Assembly (NCBI GenBank): GCA_038255145.1
Contig: JBBSLP010000003.1
Location: 88,017-152,016 of the forward strand
Direction: 5' to 3'
DNA: 64,000 nucleotides
From: WHTX01 sp038255145
GTDB lineage: Bacteria > Actinomycetota > Acidimicrobiia > Acidimicrobiales > CAIXPF01
The notes below the pieces were generated by a model. It was not told the DNA's origin, did not search any database, and saw only the letters and a list, made by a program, of their open reading frames with translations. Positions 29,996 to 37,694 of the stretch are shown in pieces (position 1 is the first letter of the stretch; the number at the start of each line of letters is the position of its first letter). The position numbers and the translations under genes are program-made.

Positions 29996-30808
29996 GTGCC
30001 CGTGCTTCAGCGGGGCGGAGACCTGGTCGACAACAGGGCCATGGTGACCGGCTACGTGCTCGACGAGGTGCTGGGCGTCGGCGCCCACGCCACCGTGTGG
30101 CGGGCCCATCGCCTCGGTCCCGTGCCCTTCGACGTGGCGGTGAAGCGGGTGGCTCGCGACGTCGGCGGTTCGAGCCGGCTGCGGGGAGAGGCTGCCGTGC
30201 TCGCCGCCTGCGACCATCCCAACCTCGTCCGGCTCATCGATGTCGTACCCGACGGTGGCGACGGCGGGGAGCACGTGGCCCTGGTCCTGGCGCTGGTGCG
30301 GGGTGGTTCGCTGGCCGCCGCGACTCGTGGCCCGGAGATGGCGGCCGCGGCCCTGGTGGGTTACCTGGTCGACGTGGCCGCGGGCCTGGGTGCGCTGCAC
30401 CGCCACGGTGTGGTCCACGGTGACGTGAAGCCCTCCAACATCCTGCTCGCCGCCGACGGCGGCGCCGTGCTGGCCGACCTGGGCTCGGCCGGGCCCCGCG
30501 GTGGGGTCACGGTGGGTGAGGGCAGCGACGGCTACGCCGCCCCCGAGCTCGCCCGCCACGGGTTCCTCGACCCCCGCCTCGATGTCTACGGCCTCGGTGC
30601 GTGCGCCGTGGCCGTGCTCACCGGGGCCCGGCCCGGAGGGGGAGTCGGGGCCGGACGGGTGGCCGACCTCGGCGTGTCCCGCCAGCTGGCTGCCACCGTG
30701 GCTGCGGCCATGCACGCCGATCCCGACGAGCGGTTCCCCACCGCGGACGTCATGCGTGCCGCCCTGTTGGCCTGCCCGGAGGGTGACCCCCGCCGCTCGG
30801 CGGGCTGA
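29996..30808 (+). CDS. Soluble Ser/Thr protein kinase next to type VII secretion-like genes
   Basis: This is a Hanks-type kinase domain with no transmembrane or sensor part. It has a glycine loop LGVGAHATVWRA, VAIK-type Lys in VAVKRV, helix-C Glu in LRGEAAVL, a catalytic loop HGDVKPSN, a Mg motif DLGSAG and an APE-type motif YAAPEL. The catalytic Asp, Lys and Asn are all kept, so it should be active. HGD instead of HRD makes it a non-RD kinase, and DLG replaces DFG. Starts are GTG 29996 or 30002, or ATG 30041 (255 residues). It lies 15 nt after priA and 67 nt before an FHA-FtsK gene, which suggests that the FHA domain reads its phosphorylation. Confidence 0.85.
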   Translation: MPVLQRGGDLVDNRAMVTGYVLDEVLGVGAHATVWRAHRLGPVPFDVAVKRVARDVGGSSRLRGEAAVLAACDHPNLVRLIDVVPDGGDGGEHVALVLALVRGGSLAAATRGPEMAAAALVGYLVDVAAGLGALHRHGVVHGDVKPSNILLAADGGAVLADLGSAGPRGGVTVGEGSDGYAAPELARHGFLDPRLDVYGLGACAVAVLTGARPGGGVGAGRVADLGVSRQLAATVAAAMHADPDERFPTADVMRAALLACPEGDPRRSAG

Positions 30809-30875
30809 GCGGGGGCTGCGCACGGGCGTCACCGTGGGCCAGGCCTGGGGTCGTCGTCCGCGCTGACTGGATGCA

Positions 30876-33800
30876 TTGGCCTATGCGCAGAGTGTGGTCG
30901 AGGCCTCACCCTGGCGGGCCATGCTGATCCTGCACCACCACCGGTCGGGCCCCCGTCGCGTCGAGCTGCGGATCCACGGGGACGAGGCCACGGTGGCCGA
31001 CCTGGCCCATGCGCTGGGGGAGACCACACCGCTGGTCGTCGACGGACAGCTGCGGTCCGCCGCCAGTGGCCTGGCCCGTCTCGGCCTGGGTGAGGGCAGC
31101 GAGGTCGGTGGTCCGCTGGCCTGTCCTCCGCTCCCGAGGTCGGGGCGGGCGCCCGCCGCTGTGCACGTCGTGGCCGGGGTGGACGCCGCGGGTCGACGAC
31201 CGCTGATGGCGGGGGAGTGGGTGCTGGGCCGCGACCGGGACACGGCCGACGTGGTCCTCGACAGCACCACGGTCTCGGCCCGTCACGTCGTGGTGAGGGT
31301 GGGGCCCGAGGGTGGCGTCGAGCTGCGTGACCTGGGCTCGCGCAACGGCACCGCCATAGACGGGCAGCCCTGTCCGGCCTGGCGTCGTCTCCCTCCCGGT
31401 GGGCGGGCCCGCATCGGCGGGCTGAGCGTCCACCTGGCTCCCACCATCGACGACGACCGCCACCCCGGCATCGACGCCGGGCCCGCCGGCGGCCGTCCCG
31501 TGGTGGTGCACCACCGCCCACCCCGGGCCACGCCCCCGCCCGCGCCCGACCCGGTGATGGTGCCCCGGCCTCCTGCGGCCAGCCAGACCCGGCCCACGCT
31601 GGCCGTGGCCAGTGCCCTGCTGCCCGCAGTGGCCGGCTTGGCCATCGTGCTCATCACGGGCAACTGGCTGTTCGCCCTCCTCCCCTTGTTGGGTCCGTTG
31701 CTGGCCATCACCGCGTGGTGGCACAGCCGGCGCCAGGCCACGAAGGTGGGCCGGCGCGACCGGCTACGCCACGCCGCCGAGGTGGCCGTGCTGCGCACCG
31801 AGCTGACCGCGGCGGTGGCCACCGAGCGTCGGCGCCGCCGCGAGGTGCTGACCGATGTGGCCGAGGTGGTGCGCCGGTCCCGGCTGCCCAGCGTGCGCTT
31901 GTGGGAGCGCCGCCCCCACGATGCCGACTTCCTGCGCCTGGTGGCGGGGGAGGCCGACGTCGCCTGGGTGCCGCCCACCACCGGTGGGGCCACCTTCACG
32001 GCGGAATCCGCGTCTCCCCTGGTGGCCGCGGCCATGGCCGCAGCGTCGGTGCTGCGGGACGTGCCCGTCGAGCTCGACCTCTCCGCCGGCGGTGTCGTCG
32101 GCGTGGTCGGCCCGCCCGACGTGGCCCGGGCCGTGGCCGCCAGCCTGGTGCTCCAGGCCGCGGTGCTGCACGGCCCCGCCGACCTCGAGATCGTCGTCGC
32201 CGCCGGTGCCGAGGCTGGTGACGCCTGGTCGTGGACGTCGTGGCTGCCCCACGTGCGTGATCGCCACGGGGATCGTCGGCTGGTCTTCGAGGGGGGAACG
32301 GGGGCCAGCGGTCTGGTCGGGCTGTTGGACGGTCCTCGGCCCGAGGTGGCCGTGCGCCTGGTGGTGATCGACGACGAGGCCGTGCTCGGGGCTCGCCGCT
32401 CGCCGGCCCGGGCCCTGCTCGGCGGGGCGGCGGGTGCCGTCGCCGGTGTCGTCGTCGCCACCCGTCGAGACCGCCTGCCGGCGTCGTGCACCACGGTGGT
32501 GACCCTGGAAGGCCGTGACGGCGCGGCCACGGTCGACGACCTGCGGGCTGGCCGTCGCCAACGGGGCGTCGTCGTGGCCGGCCTGTCCGTGGCCCGGGCC
32601 GACGGCGCCGCCCGGTCCCTGGCCCGCTTCGACGATCCCGACGTTGCCGTGGCCGCGGTGGCCCGCCAGGTGGGTCTCACCGACCTGCTGGGCGCGGGTG
32701 CCACCGATCCTGTGGCCATCGCCGCGGCCTGGGCGGCGAGCTGGGACGACGTCGGCCTCTCGGTGCCCCTGGGCATGGATGCCGACGGTCCCGTCCCCGT
32801 GGACCTGGTGGTCGACGGTCCCCATGCCCTGGTGGCGGGGACGACGGGGGCGGGCAAGAGCGAGCTGTTGCGCTCGTGGGTGGTGGCCCTGGCCGCCCGG
32901 GTCGATCCCCGCCTGCTGTCCATCGTGCTGGTGGACTACAAGGGCGGAGCTGCCTTCGACGCCTGCGCCCGCCTGCCCCACACCGCGGCCGTGGTCACCG
33001 ACCTCGACGCCACCCTGGGCGAACGGGCCCTGCGGGGGCTCGACGCCGAGCTGCGGCGCCGTGAGCGGCTGTTGCGCCAGGCCGGGGCGGCCGACCTGGT
33101 CACGTTGCGCCGCTCCGGGGGCGACGCCCCCACCCTGCCCCGCCTGCTGGTGGTGGTGGACGAGTTCGCCACCCTGGCCGCCGAGCTGCCCGGCTTCCTC
33201 GATGCCCTGGTCGGGGTGGCCCAGCGGGGCCGCAGCCTGGGCGTGCACCTGGTGCTGGCCACGCAGCGCCCTGCGGGCGTGGTCAACGACGCCATCCGGG
33301 CCAACACCAACCTGCGCATCGCCCTGCGGGTGCAGGACGCCCATGACGCCCACGACGTCATCGGTTCGGACCTGGCCGCCCGCCTGCCCCGGCACCGTCC
33401 CGGTGCCGCCGTGCTGCGCCTGGGGCCCAACGAGCTCGTCACCGTGCAGGCGGCCCACTCCTCGGCGCCGGTCGACCGCGCCGACCGGTCCGTGGTCGAG
33501 ATCGTGACCGCGGCCTCGCCCGCCGCGGCGCTGGCCGGGGGCATCGGGCCGCACGTGGGTGCCACGGGACCCACCCAGCTCGAACAGGTGGTGGCGGCGT
33601 GTCGAGCCGCCGCCGCCACCTTGGGACTGTCACCGGTGGCGGCGCCGTGGACCGAGCCGCTGCCGGCGTCCCTCACGCTCGACGGTCTGGCCCGGCTGCC
33701 CGAGGCGGCCACGGCCGAGCCCGGCACGACCAGCCTGTGGCTGGCCGATGACCCCGACCACCAGCGCCGCCAGGTGGGGGGCTGGGACCTGGCCGAGGGC

Positions 33801-35144
33801 AACCTGGCCGTGTACGGGACCCGGGGGAGCGGCACGACCACCACCCTGGTCGCGGCGGCGGTGGCCCTGGCCTGCCGGTACGGGCCCGACGAGCTCCACG
33901 TGTACGCCATCGACGCCTCCGGCGGTGGCGGCCTCGACGTCCTCGCCGCCCTGCCCCACACCGCCGCTGTGGTCCGTCCCGGCGAGGGCGAGCGCCTCCA
34001 GCGCCTGCTGGGCCGGCTCACCGACGAGTTCGAGCGCCGTCGGGCCGGCGGCGGAGCGGGGCCCCGGCCCCGGATCGTCCTCCTGGTCGACGGCCTGGCC
34101 ACCCTGGTGACCGAGCTGGACCAGCCCGGCGGCCTGGCCGTCGTCGAGCGCCTGCAACGCTTCCTCGGTGACGGCCCCGGCCTGGGCCTGCACACCGCGT
34201 TCACGGCGGAGCGGCCCGGCGGCGTCCGTCCCGCCATGGTGGCCGGGGTGGCCCAGCGCCTGGTGTTGGCCCTGGCCGACCCCGTCGACGCCCGCACCCT
34301 GGGCGCCCCCGTCGTCGGTGGTCCTCCGGGACGAGGTGTCGACCTGGTCAGCGGGTTGGTGGTCCAGGTGGCCAGGGCCGAGGAGGCCACGGTGAGGGGC
34401 CTCGTGGCCGGCGCCGGGGTGGCCGGCCCCGGGTGGCCTCGGCCGGTGGGCAGCCTGGCCGACCACGTGGCCTGGGAAGAGGTCTGCTCCGGCGCCTGGG
34501 GCCACGGGCGACCGTGGCTGCTGCCCCTGGGCATGGGCGCCCACGCCCTCGAACCCGCAGCGGTGTCCCTGCACCCGGCCGAGCACCTGTTGGTGGCGGG
34601 GCCGGCCCGCTCGGGTCGGACCACGACCCTGCTCACCCTGGCCACCGCGCTGCGCGCCGCCCGACCCGATGTCACCGTCGTGGCCGTGCTGCCCCGCCCC
34701 TCCCCCCTGGCCGAGGGCCCCGTGGACCGGGTGCTCGGCGTTGCCGATCTGTACGAGCTGACCGACCTGGCCCTCGGGGCCCGCACCGGCGGCCCCCTCG
34801 TGGTCCTCGTCGACGACGCCGAACTGGTCGACGACGGCGCCGGGGTGCTGGAACGGCTGCTCCTGGCCCGCGCCCCCGATGTCCACGTGGTGGCAGCCGG
34901 CCGGGCCGATGCCCTGCGCACCTCGTACGGGGCGTGGCTGCGCCTGGTGCGCCAGTCCCGGGCCGGCCTCCTCCTCGCCCCCGACATCGACCTCGACGGG
35001 GATCTGCTGTCCGTCCGCCTGCCCCGCAGGTCCCCGGCCCTGCCGGCCCCGGGCCGTGGCTACCTGGTGGGCGGCGCCGGCCCCGTGCTCATCCAGGTGG
35101 CCCGTCCGCCGGCCTCCCCGAACATCCTTGAAGATCTTTCATAG
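30876..35144 (+). CDS. FHA-domain FtsK/SpoIIIE ATPase, EccC/EssC-like type VII secretion motor
   Basis: The chain has about 1422 residues. An N-terminal ~90-residue ubiquitin/FHA-like region precedes an FHA domain (about 112-185: LGRDRDTADVVL, SARHVVVRV, DLGSRNGT) with the phosphothreonine-binding Arg, Ser, His and Asn kept. Two membrane helices follow (about 237-280), then three FtsK/SpoIIIE modules. D1 has an intact Walker A (GTTGAGKSELL, ~655) and Walker B (LLVVVDEFATL, ~757). D2 has GTRGSGTTTTL (Lys to Thr, ~981) and D3 GPARSGRTTTLL (Lys to Arg, ~1242), both degenerate as in EccC/EssC. FHA plus three modules resembles EssC. The start is TTG 30876, or more likely ATG 30921 (MLILHHHRSGPRR). 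A WXG100 gene follows. Confidence 0.88.
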   Translation: MAYAQSVVEASPWRAMLILHHHRSGPRRVELRIHGDEATVADLAHALGETTPLVVDGQLRSAASGLARLGLGEGSEVGGPLACPPLPRSGRAPAAVHVVAGVDAAGRRPLMAGEWVLGRDRDTADVVLDSTTVSARHVVVRVGPEGGVELRDLGSRNGTAIDGQPCPAWRRLPPGGRARIGGLSVHLAPTIDDDRHPGIDAGPAGGRPVVVHHRPPRATPPPAPDPVMVPRPPAASQTRPTLAVASALLPAVAGLAIVLITGNWLFALLPLLGPLLAITAWWHSRRQATKVGRRDRLRHAAEVAVLRTELTAAVATERRRRREVLTDVAEVVRRSRLPSVRLWERRPHDADFLRLVAGEADVAWVPPTTGGATFTAESASPLVAAAMAAASVLRDVPVELDLSAGGVVGVVGPPDVARAVAASLVLQAAVLHGPADLEIVVAAGAEAGDAWSWTSWLPHVRDRHGDRRLVFEGGTGASGLVGLLDGPRPEVAVRLVVIDDEAVLGARRSPARALLGGAAGAVAGVVVATRRDRLPASCTTVVTLEGRDGAATVDDLRAGRRQRGVVVAGLSVARADGAARSLARFDDPDVAVAAVARQVGLTDLLGAGATDPVAIAAAWAASWDDVGLSVPLGMDADGPVPVDLVVDGPHALVAGTTGAGKSELLRSWVVALAARVDPRLLSIVLVDYKGGAAFDACARLPHTAAVVTDLDATLGERALRGLDAELRRRERLLRQAGAADLVTLRRSGGDAPTLPRLLVVVDEFATLAAELPGFLDALVGVAQRGRSLGVHLVLATQRPAGVVNDAIRANTNLRIALRVQDAHDAHDVIGSDLAARLPRHRPGAAVLRLGPNELVTVQAAHSSAPVDRADRSVVEIVTAASPAAALAGGIGPHVGATGPTQLEQVVAACRAAAATLGLSPVAAPWTEPLPASLTLDGLARLPEAATAEPGTTSLWLADDPDHQRRQVGGWDLAEGNLAVYGTRGSGTTTTLVAAAVALACRYGPDELHVYAIDASGGGGLDVLAALPHTAAVVRPGEGERLQRLLGRLTDEFERRRAGGGAGPRPRIVLLVDGLATLVTELDQPGGLAVVERLQRFLGDGPGLGLHTAFTAERPGGVRPAMVAGVAQRLVLALADPVDARTLGAPVVGGPPGRGVDLVSGLVVQVARAEEATVRGLVAGAGVAGPGWPRPVGSLADHVAWEEVCSGAWGHGRPWLLPLGMGAHALEPAAVSLHPAEHLLVAGPARSGRTTTLLTLATALRAARPDVTVVAVLPRPSPLAEGPVDRVLGVADLYELTDLALGARTGGPLVVLVDDAELVDDGAGVLERLLLARAPDVHVVAAGRADALRTSYGAWLRLVRQSRAGLLLAPDIDLDGDLLSVRLPRRSPALPAPGRGYLVGGAGPVLIQVARPPASPNILEDLS

Positions 35145-35152
35145 CATTTCAG

Positions 35153-35181
35153 TTGTTTTCGTATACCGCCAGCGATAGTGT
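35153..35181 (+). promoter_or_regulatory. Sigma-70-like promoter for the WXG100 gene
   Basis: TTGTTT (35153-35158) and TAGTGT (35176-35181) are separated by exactly 17 nt in the most AT-rich patch of the window. Start would be near 35188, leaving a 27-nt leader with GGAGG at 35205-35209, 5 nt before the GTG. Most other promoters here lack a recognisable -35. Confidence 0.6.
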
Positions 35182-35214
35182 GGAGGCACACCAACCAGCG
35201 CCTCGGAGGCTTCT

Positions 35215-35490
35215 GTGTCCGTCATCGTCAAGTCCACCCCGGAAGCCATCGAAGCCATCACCCGCATGCGCGCCGTGCTCGACACCGGCCTGGCCCAGCA
35301 GCTGCAGGCGCTCGACGGCGCCGGCGTCGTGCTCGTCGAGCCGAACAACTGGGCCGGGCCCAAGGCCGACCAGTTCCGCACCATGTGGCCCGAGACCAGC
35401 GGCCAGCTCAAGACGGCCCGCGAGGCCCTCGTGGCCCTGAACGACCAGCTCCGGGCGGTCCAGCAGAACATCCAGACCGCGGGCGCCTGA
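35215..35490 (+). CDS. WXG100-family protein (EsxA-like type VII secretion substrate)
   Basis: A 91-residue, all-helical, cysteine-free protein with no signal peptide. Two helices flank the turn NNWAGPKADQF, which carries the Trp-x-Gly motif and following aromatic typical of WXG100 proteins. The C-terminus (VQQNIQTAGA) lacks an obvious YxxxD/E signal. The second helix (SGQLKTAREALVALNDQLRAV) fits a helical hairpin that dimerises. Only one copy is present, so a homodimer is likely. A strong GGAGG site and its own promoter imply expression in excess over the ATPase encoded just upstream. Confidence 0.82.
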   Translation: MSVIVKSTPEAIEAITRMRAVLDTGLAQQLQALDGAGVVLVEPNNWAGPKADQFRTMWPETSGQLKTAREALVALNDQLRAVQQNIQTAGA

Positions 35491-35530
35491 CCCGGTCCTG
35501 CGGGCTCGGCCGGCAGCCGCGGCGCCGTCG

Positions 35531-35561
35531 CCTGACCACCGCGTCGTGCCCGGTGGTCAGG
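35531..35561. terminator. Bidirectional hairpin between convergent WXG100 and RNA methyltransferase genes
   Basis: CCTGACCACC pairs perfectly with GGTGGTCAGG across an 11-nt loop. It ends inside the stop codon of the minus-strand gene, so it can serve both transcripts. No U-run. Confidence 0.5.
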
Positions 35562-36117
35562 TCCTGGGGCTGGGACCAGGCGCGGGGGTGGCCCACTCCT
35601 GGCGGCGGACCTCGTAGATGGCGGCCGCGGTGGCCATGGCCACGTTGAGCGAGCCCACCCGGCCCACCAGGGGCACGTAGCCCACGGCGTCGCAGGCTCG
35701 CAGTGCGGCGGCCGACAGGCCCCGTTCCTCGTGGCCCAGCACCAGGGCCACGTCACCGCCGAGGTCCACCTCGAACAGGGGTCGGGCCGCGTCGGTGAGC
35801 TCGACCCCCACGGTGCGGTAACCGGCCTTCTTGGCCGCATCCAGGGCCTGGGTGATCGTGTCCGTGGGGTGCCAGGTCAGCAGGCGGTCCGTACCCATGG
35901 CCGTCTTCTGCACCTTGGCGTTGCCCAGCTCCAACGTGCCGCTGATCCACACCTGCTCCACCCCGAAGGCCGCGGCCAACCGGGAGATGGAGCCCAGGTT
36001 GAAGGGGTTCTGCACGCCGTCGAGCACGAGGGCCAGACGGCCGTTGGTCGCTCGTCGCCACCGTCGGTGGAGCCGCTTGAGATCGGTGGAGCCCAGGTGC
36101 TTGCCCGGGGTGGTCAC
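35557..36117 (-). CDS. SpoU/TrmH-family RNA 2'-O-methyltransferase
   Basis: This is a 186-residue SPOUT enzyme without an extra RNA-binding domain. Motif 1 reads VQNPFNLGSISRLAAAFG (Asn and Arg that bind RNA), motif 2 VALVLGHEERGLS, and motif 3 VPLVGRVGSLNVAMATAAAIYE, which forms the SAM-binding knot. GTG 36117 overlaps the stop of the methyltransferase gene upstream (GTGA), so the two are an operon. The exact tRNA or rRNA target cannot be read from sequence. It is distinct from the trmH-like gene at 45.8 kb. Confidence 0.88.
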   Translation of the reverse strand: MTTPGKHLGSTDLKRLHRRWRRATNGRLALVLDGVQNPFNLGSISRLAAAFGVEQVWISGTLELGNAKVQKTAMGTDRLLTWHPTDTITQALDAAKKAGYRTVGVELTDAARPLFEVDLGGDVALVLGHEERGLSAAALRACDAVGYVPLVGRVGSLNVAMATAAAIYEVRRQEWATPAPGPSPRT

Positions 36118-36779
36118 GATGCCCCCTCGATGTCGGTTTCGGTGCCGGCATCGGTTGCACCGGCCTCGGGCCGGCCGATGCGCAGCAGGCGGTAGCCGGC
36201 CCGCGACGTGAGCCGGGCCACGGCCCAACCCTGGTCCTCGAGCCAGCGGTGCAGCGAGTCGGCCCCCAGGTGGCGGTGCACGACGAGCACCATGTGCCCG
36301 GTGGGGGACAAGCGGGCCAGCCACGTGCCCAACAGCTCGTGCAGGGCGTCCTTGCCGATGCGGATGGGGGGGTTGCTGTAGACCACGTCGACCACCAGGT
36401 CGGCGGGGACCTCGGCTGCGGTGACCACCACGACGTTGGTGGTGCCTGCGGCCTCGGCGTTGCGCCGGCACAGGTCGAGGGCGCGCGAGTTCACGTCGAC
36501 GGCCCACACCCTGGCCCCGGGGTTGCGGCGGGCCACGGTGACGGCGATGGGGCCGTAGCCGCAGCCCACGTCGGCCACGGTCGATGCGGCGGGCGTCGGT
36601 GAGGCGCCGTCGAGGAGCAGCAGCTTGGTGCCGGCGTCGACCCCCCCGGCCGAGAACGTGCCCCGATCGGTCACGAGCTCGAGGCGCAGGTCGGGCAGCA
36701 CCAGGGGCACCGTGCGCTCGGCCGAGGCCACCTTTGGGGAACCGCTGAAGTAGTGCTGGTCGTCGTCGGGCGTGCTCAC
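36114..36779 (-). CDS. RsmC-like class I SAM-dependent methyltransferase
   Basis: A 221-residue MTS-domain protein resembling the C-terminal half of 16S rRNA G1207 methyltransferase. It has HYFSGSPKVASAERTV at the N-terminus, then GTFSAGGVDAGTKLLL, the SAM motif I VADVGCGYGPIAVTVA, acidic VWAVDVNSRAL, and the catalytic NPP tetrad in VYSNPPIRIGKDALHEL. GTG 36779 is the start. A TACCGT hexamer on the minus strand (36788-36793) ends 8 nt upstream and overlaps the fmt promoter. It is cotranscribed with the downstream SpoU gene. Confidence 0.87.
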   Translation of the reverse strand: MSTPDDDQHYFSGSPKVASAERTVPLVLPDLRLELVTDRGTFSAGGVDAGTKLLLLDGASPTPAASTVADVGCGYGPIAVTVARRNPGARVWAVDVNSRALDLCRRNAEAAGTTNVVVVTAAEVPADLVVDVVYSNPPIRIGKDALHELLGTWLARLSPTGHMVLVVHRHLGADSLHRWLEDQGWAVARLTSRAGYRLLRIGRPEAGATDAGTETDIEGAS

Positions 36780-36787
36780 CAGGGGCA

Positions 36788-36797
36788 ACGGTAGTCT
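36788..36797. promoter_or_regulatory. Back-to-back -10 hexamers for fmt (+) and the RsmC-like gene (-)
   Basis: ACGGTAGTCT contains TAGTCT on the plus strand (36792-36797, 9 nt before GTG 36807) and TACCGT on the minus strand (36788-36793, 8 nt before GTG 36779). They share the central TA. Both transcripts would be nearly leaderless. Confidence 0.45.
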
Positions 36798-36806
36798 GAC
36801 GCCGTC

Positions 36807-37694
36807 GTGACGCTCCCTCCGCGCCATCCGCGCCGCCTCGTGTACCTCGGCTCGCCCGCCCTGGGCGTCCCCCCGCTCGAGGCCCTGATCGGTGCCGGCT
36901 ACGACATCGTCGGGGTCGTCTCCCGGCCCGACAAGCGCCGGGGTCGCGGCGGCGAGCTGTCCCCGAGCCCGGTCAAGGCTGCGGCCCTCCACCACGGCAT
37001 CCATGTCACCGAGCGCATCGAGGACGTGCCCGACCTGGGCGCCGAGCTCGGTGTCGTCGTGGCCTACGGACGCATCATCAAGCCCGCCATCTTCGAGCAG
37101 GTGCCCATGGTCAACCTGCACTTCTCCCTGCTGCCCCGGTGGCGGGGGGCGGCCCCCGTCGAACGGGCCATCCTCGCCGGCGACGAGCGCACCGGGGTGT
37201 GCCTGATGGCCATCGAGGAGCAGCTCGACACCGGCGGTGTGTACCGCCGGGCCGAGACGGCCATCGACGACGACGAGACCCTCGACGAGCTGCGGGGGCG
37301 GCTGGTCGGCCTGGGTACGGGGCTGTTGCTCGACGCCCTGGCCAGCGGCCTGGGGCCGCCCCGGCCCCAGGAGGGCGAGATCACCTTCGCGGCCAAGGTG
37401 GAGCCGTCCGAGCTCGAGCTCGACTGGACCCGTCCCGCCGTCGAGCTGGCCCGGGTGGTGCGCCTGGGACGGGCCTGGACGACGGCGGGGGGACGGCGCC
37501 TGATCGTGTGGCGGGCCCGTGTGTCCGACGACGGGGTGGACGGGCCTGCCGGCACCCTCGACGGCACCCGGGTGGCCACCGGAGCCGGATCCCTGGAGCT
37601 GATCGAGGTCCAACCCGAGGGCCGGGCCCGCCAGGCCGCGGACGCCTGGCGTCGCGGTGCCCGCCTCGGTGTCGACGACCGGCTGGGTGCATGA
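36807..37694 (+). CDS. fmt: Methionyl-tRNA formyltransferase
   Basis: Fmt formylates initiator Met-tRNA. The 295-residue protein has VYLGSPALGVPPLEAL, SRPDKRRGRG, the formyl-folate site VVVAYGRIIKPA, the catalytic segment NLHFSLLPRWRGAAPVERAI (Asn, His), and LDTGGVYRRAE with its Asp. A C-terminal OB-like domain follows (about 205-295). GTG 36807 is probably leaderless. The stop overlaps rsmB (ATGA). def, often its neighbour, is not in the window. Confidence 0.96.
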   Translation: MTLPPRHPRRLVYLGSPALGVPPLEALIGAGYDIVGVVSRPDKRRGRGGELSPSPVKAAALHHGIHVTERIEDVPDLGAELGVVVAYGRIIKPAIFEQVPMVNLHFSLLPRWRGAAPVERAILAGDERTGVCLMAIEEQLDTGGVYRRAETAIDDDETLDELRGRLVGLGTGLLLDALASGLGPPRPQEGEITFAAKVEPSELELDWTRPAVELARVVRLGRAWTTAGGRRLIVWRARVSDDGVDGPAGTLDGTRVATGAGSLELIEVQPEGRARQAADAWRRGARLGVDDRLGA

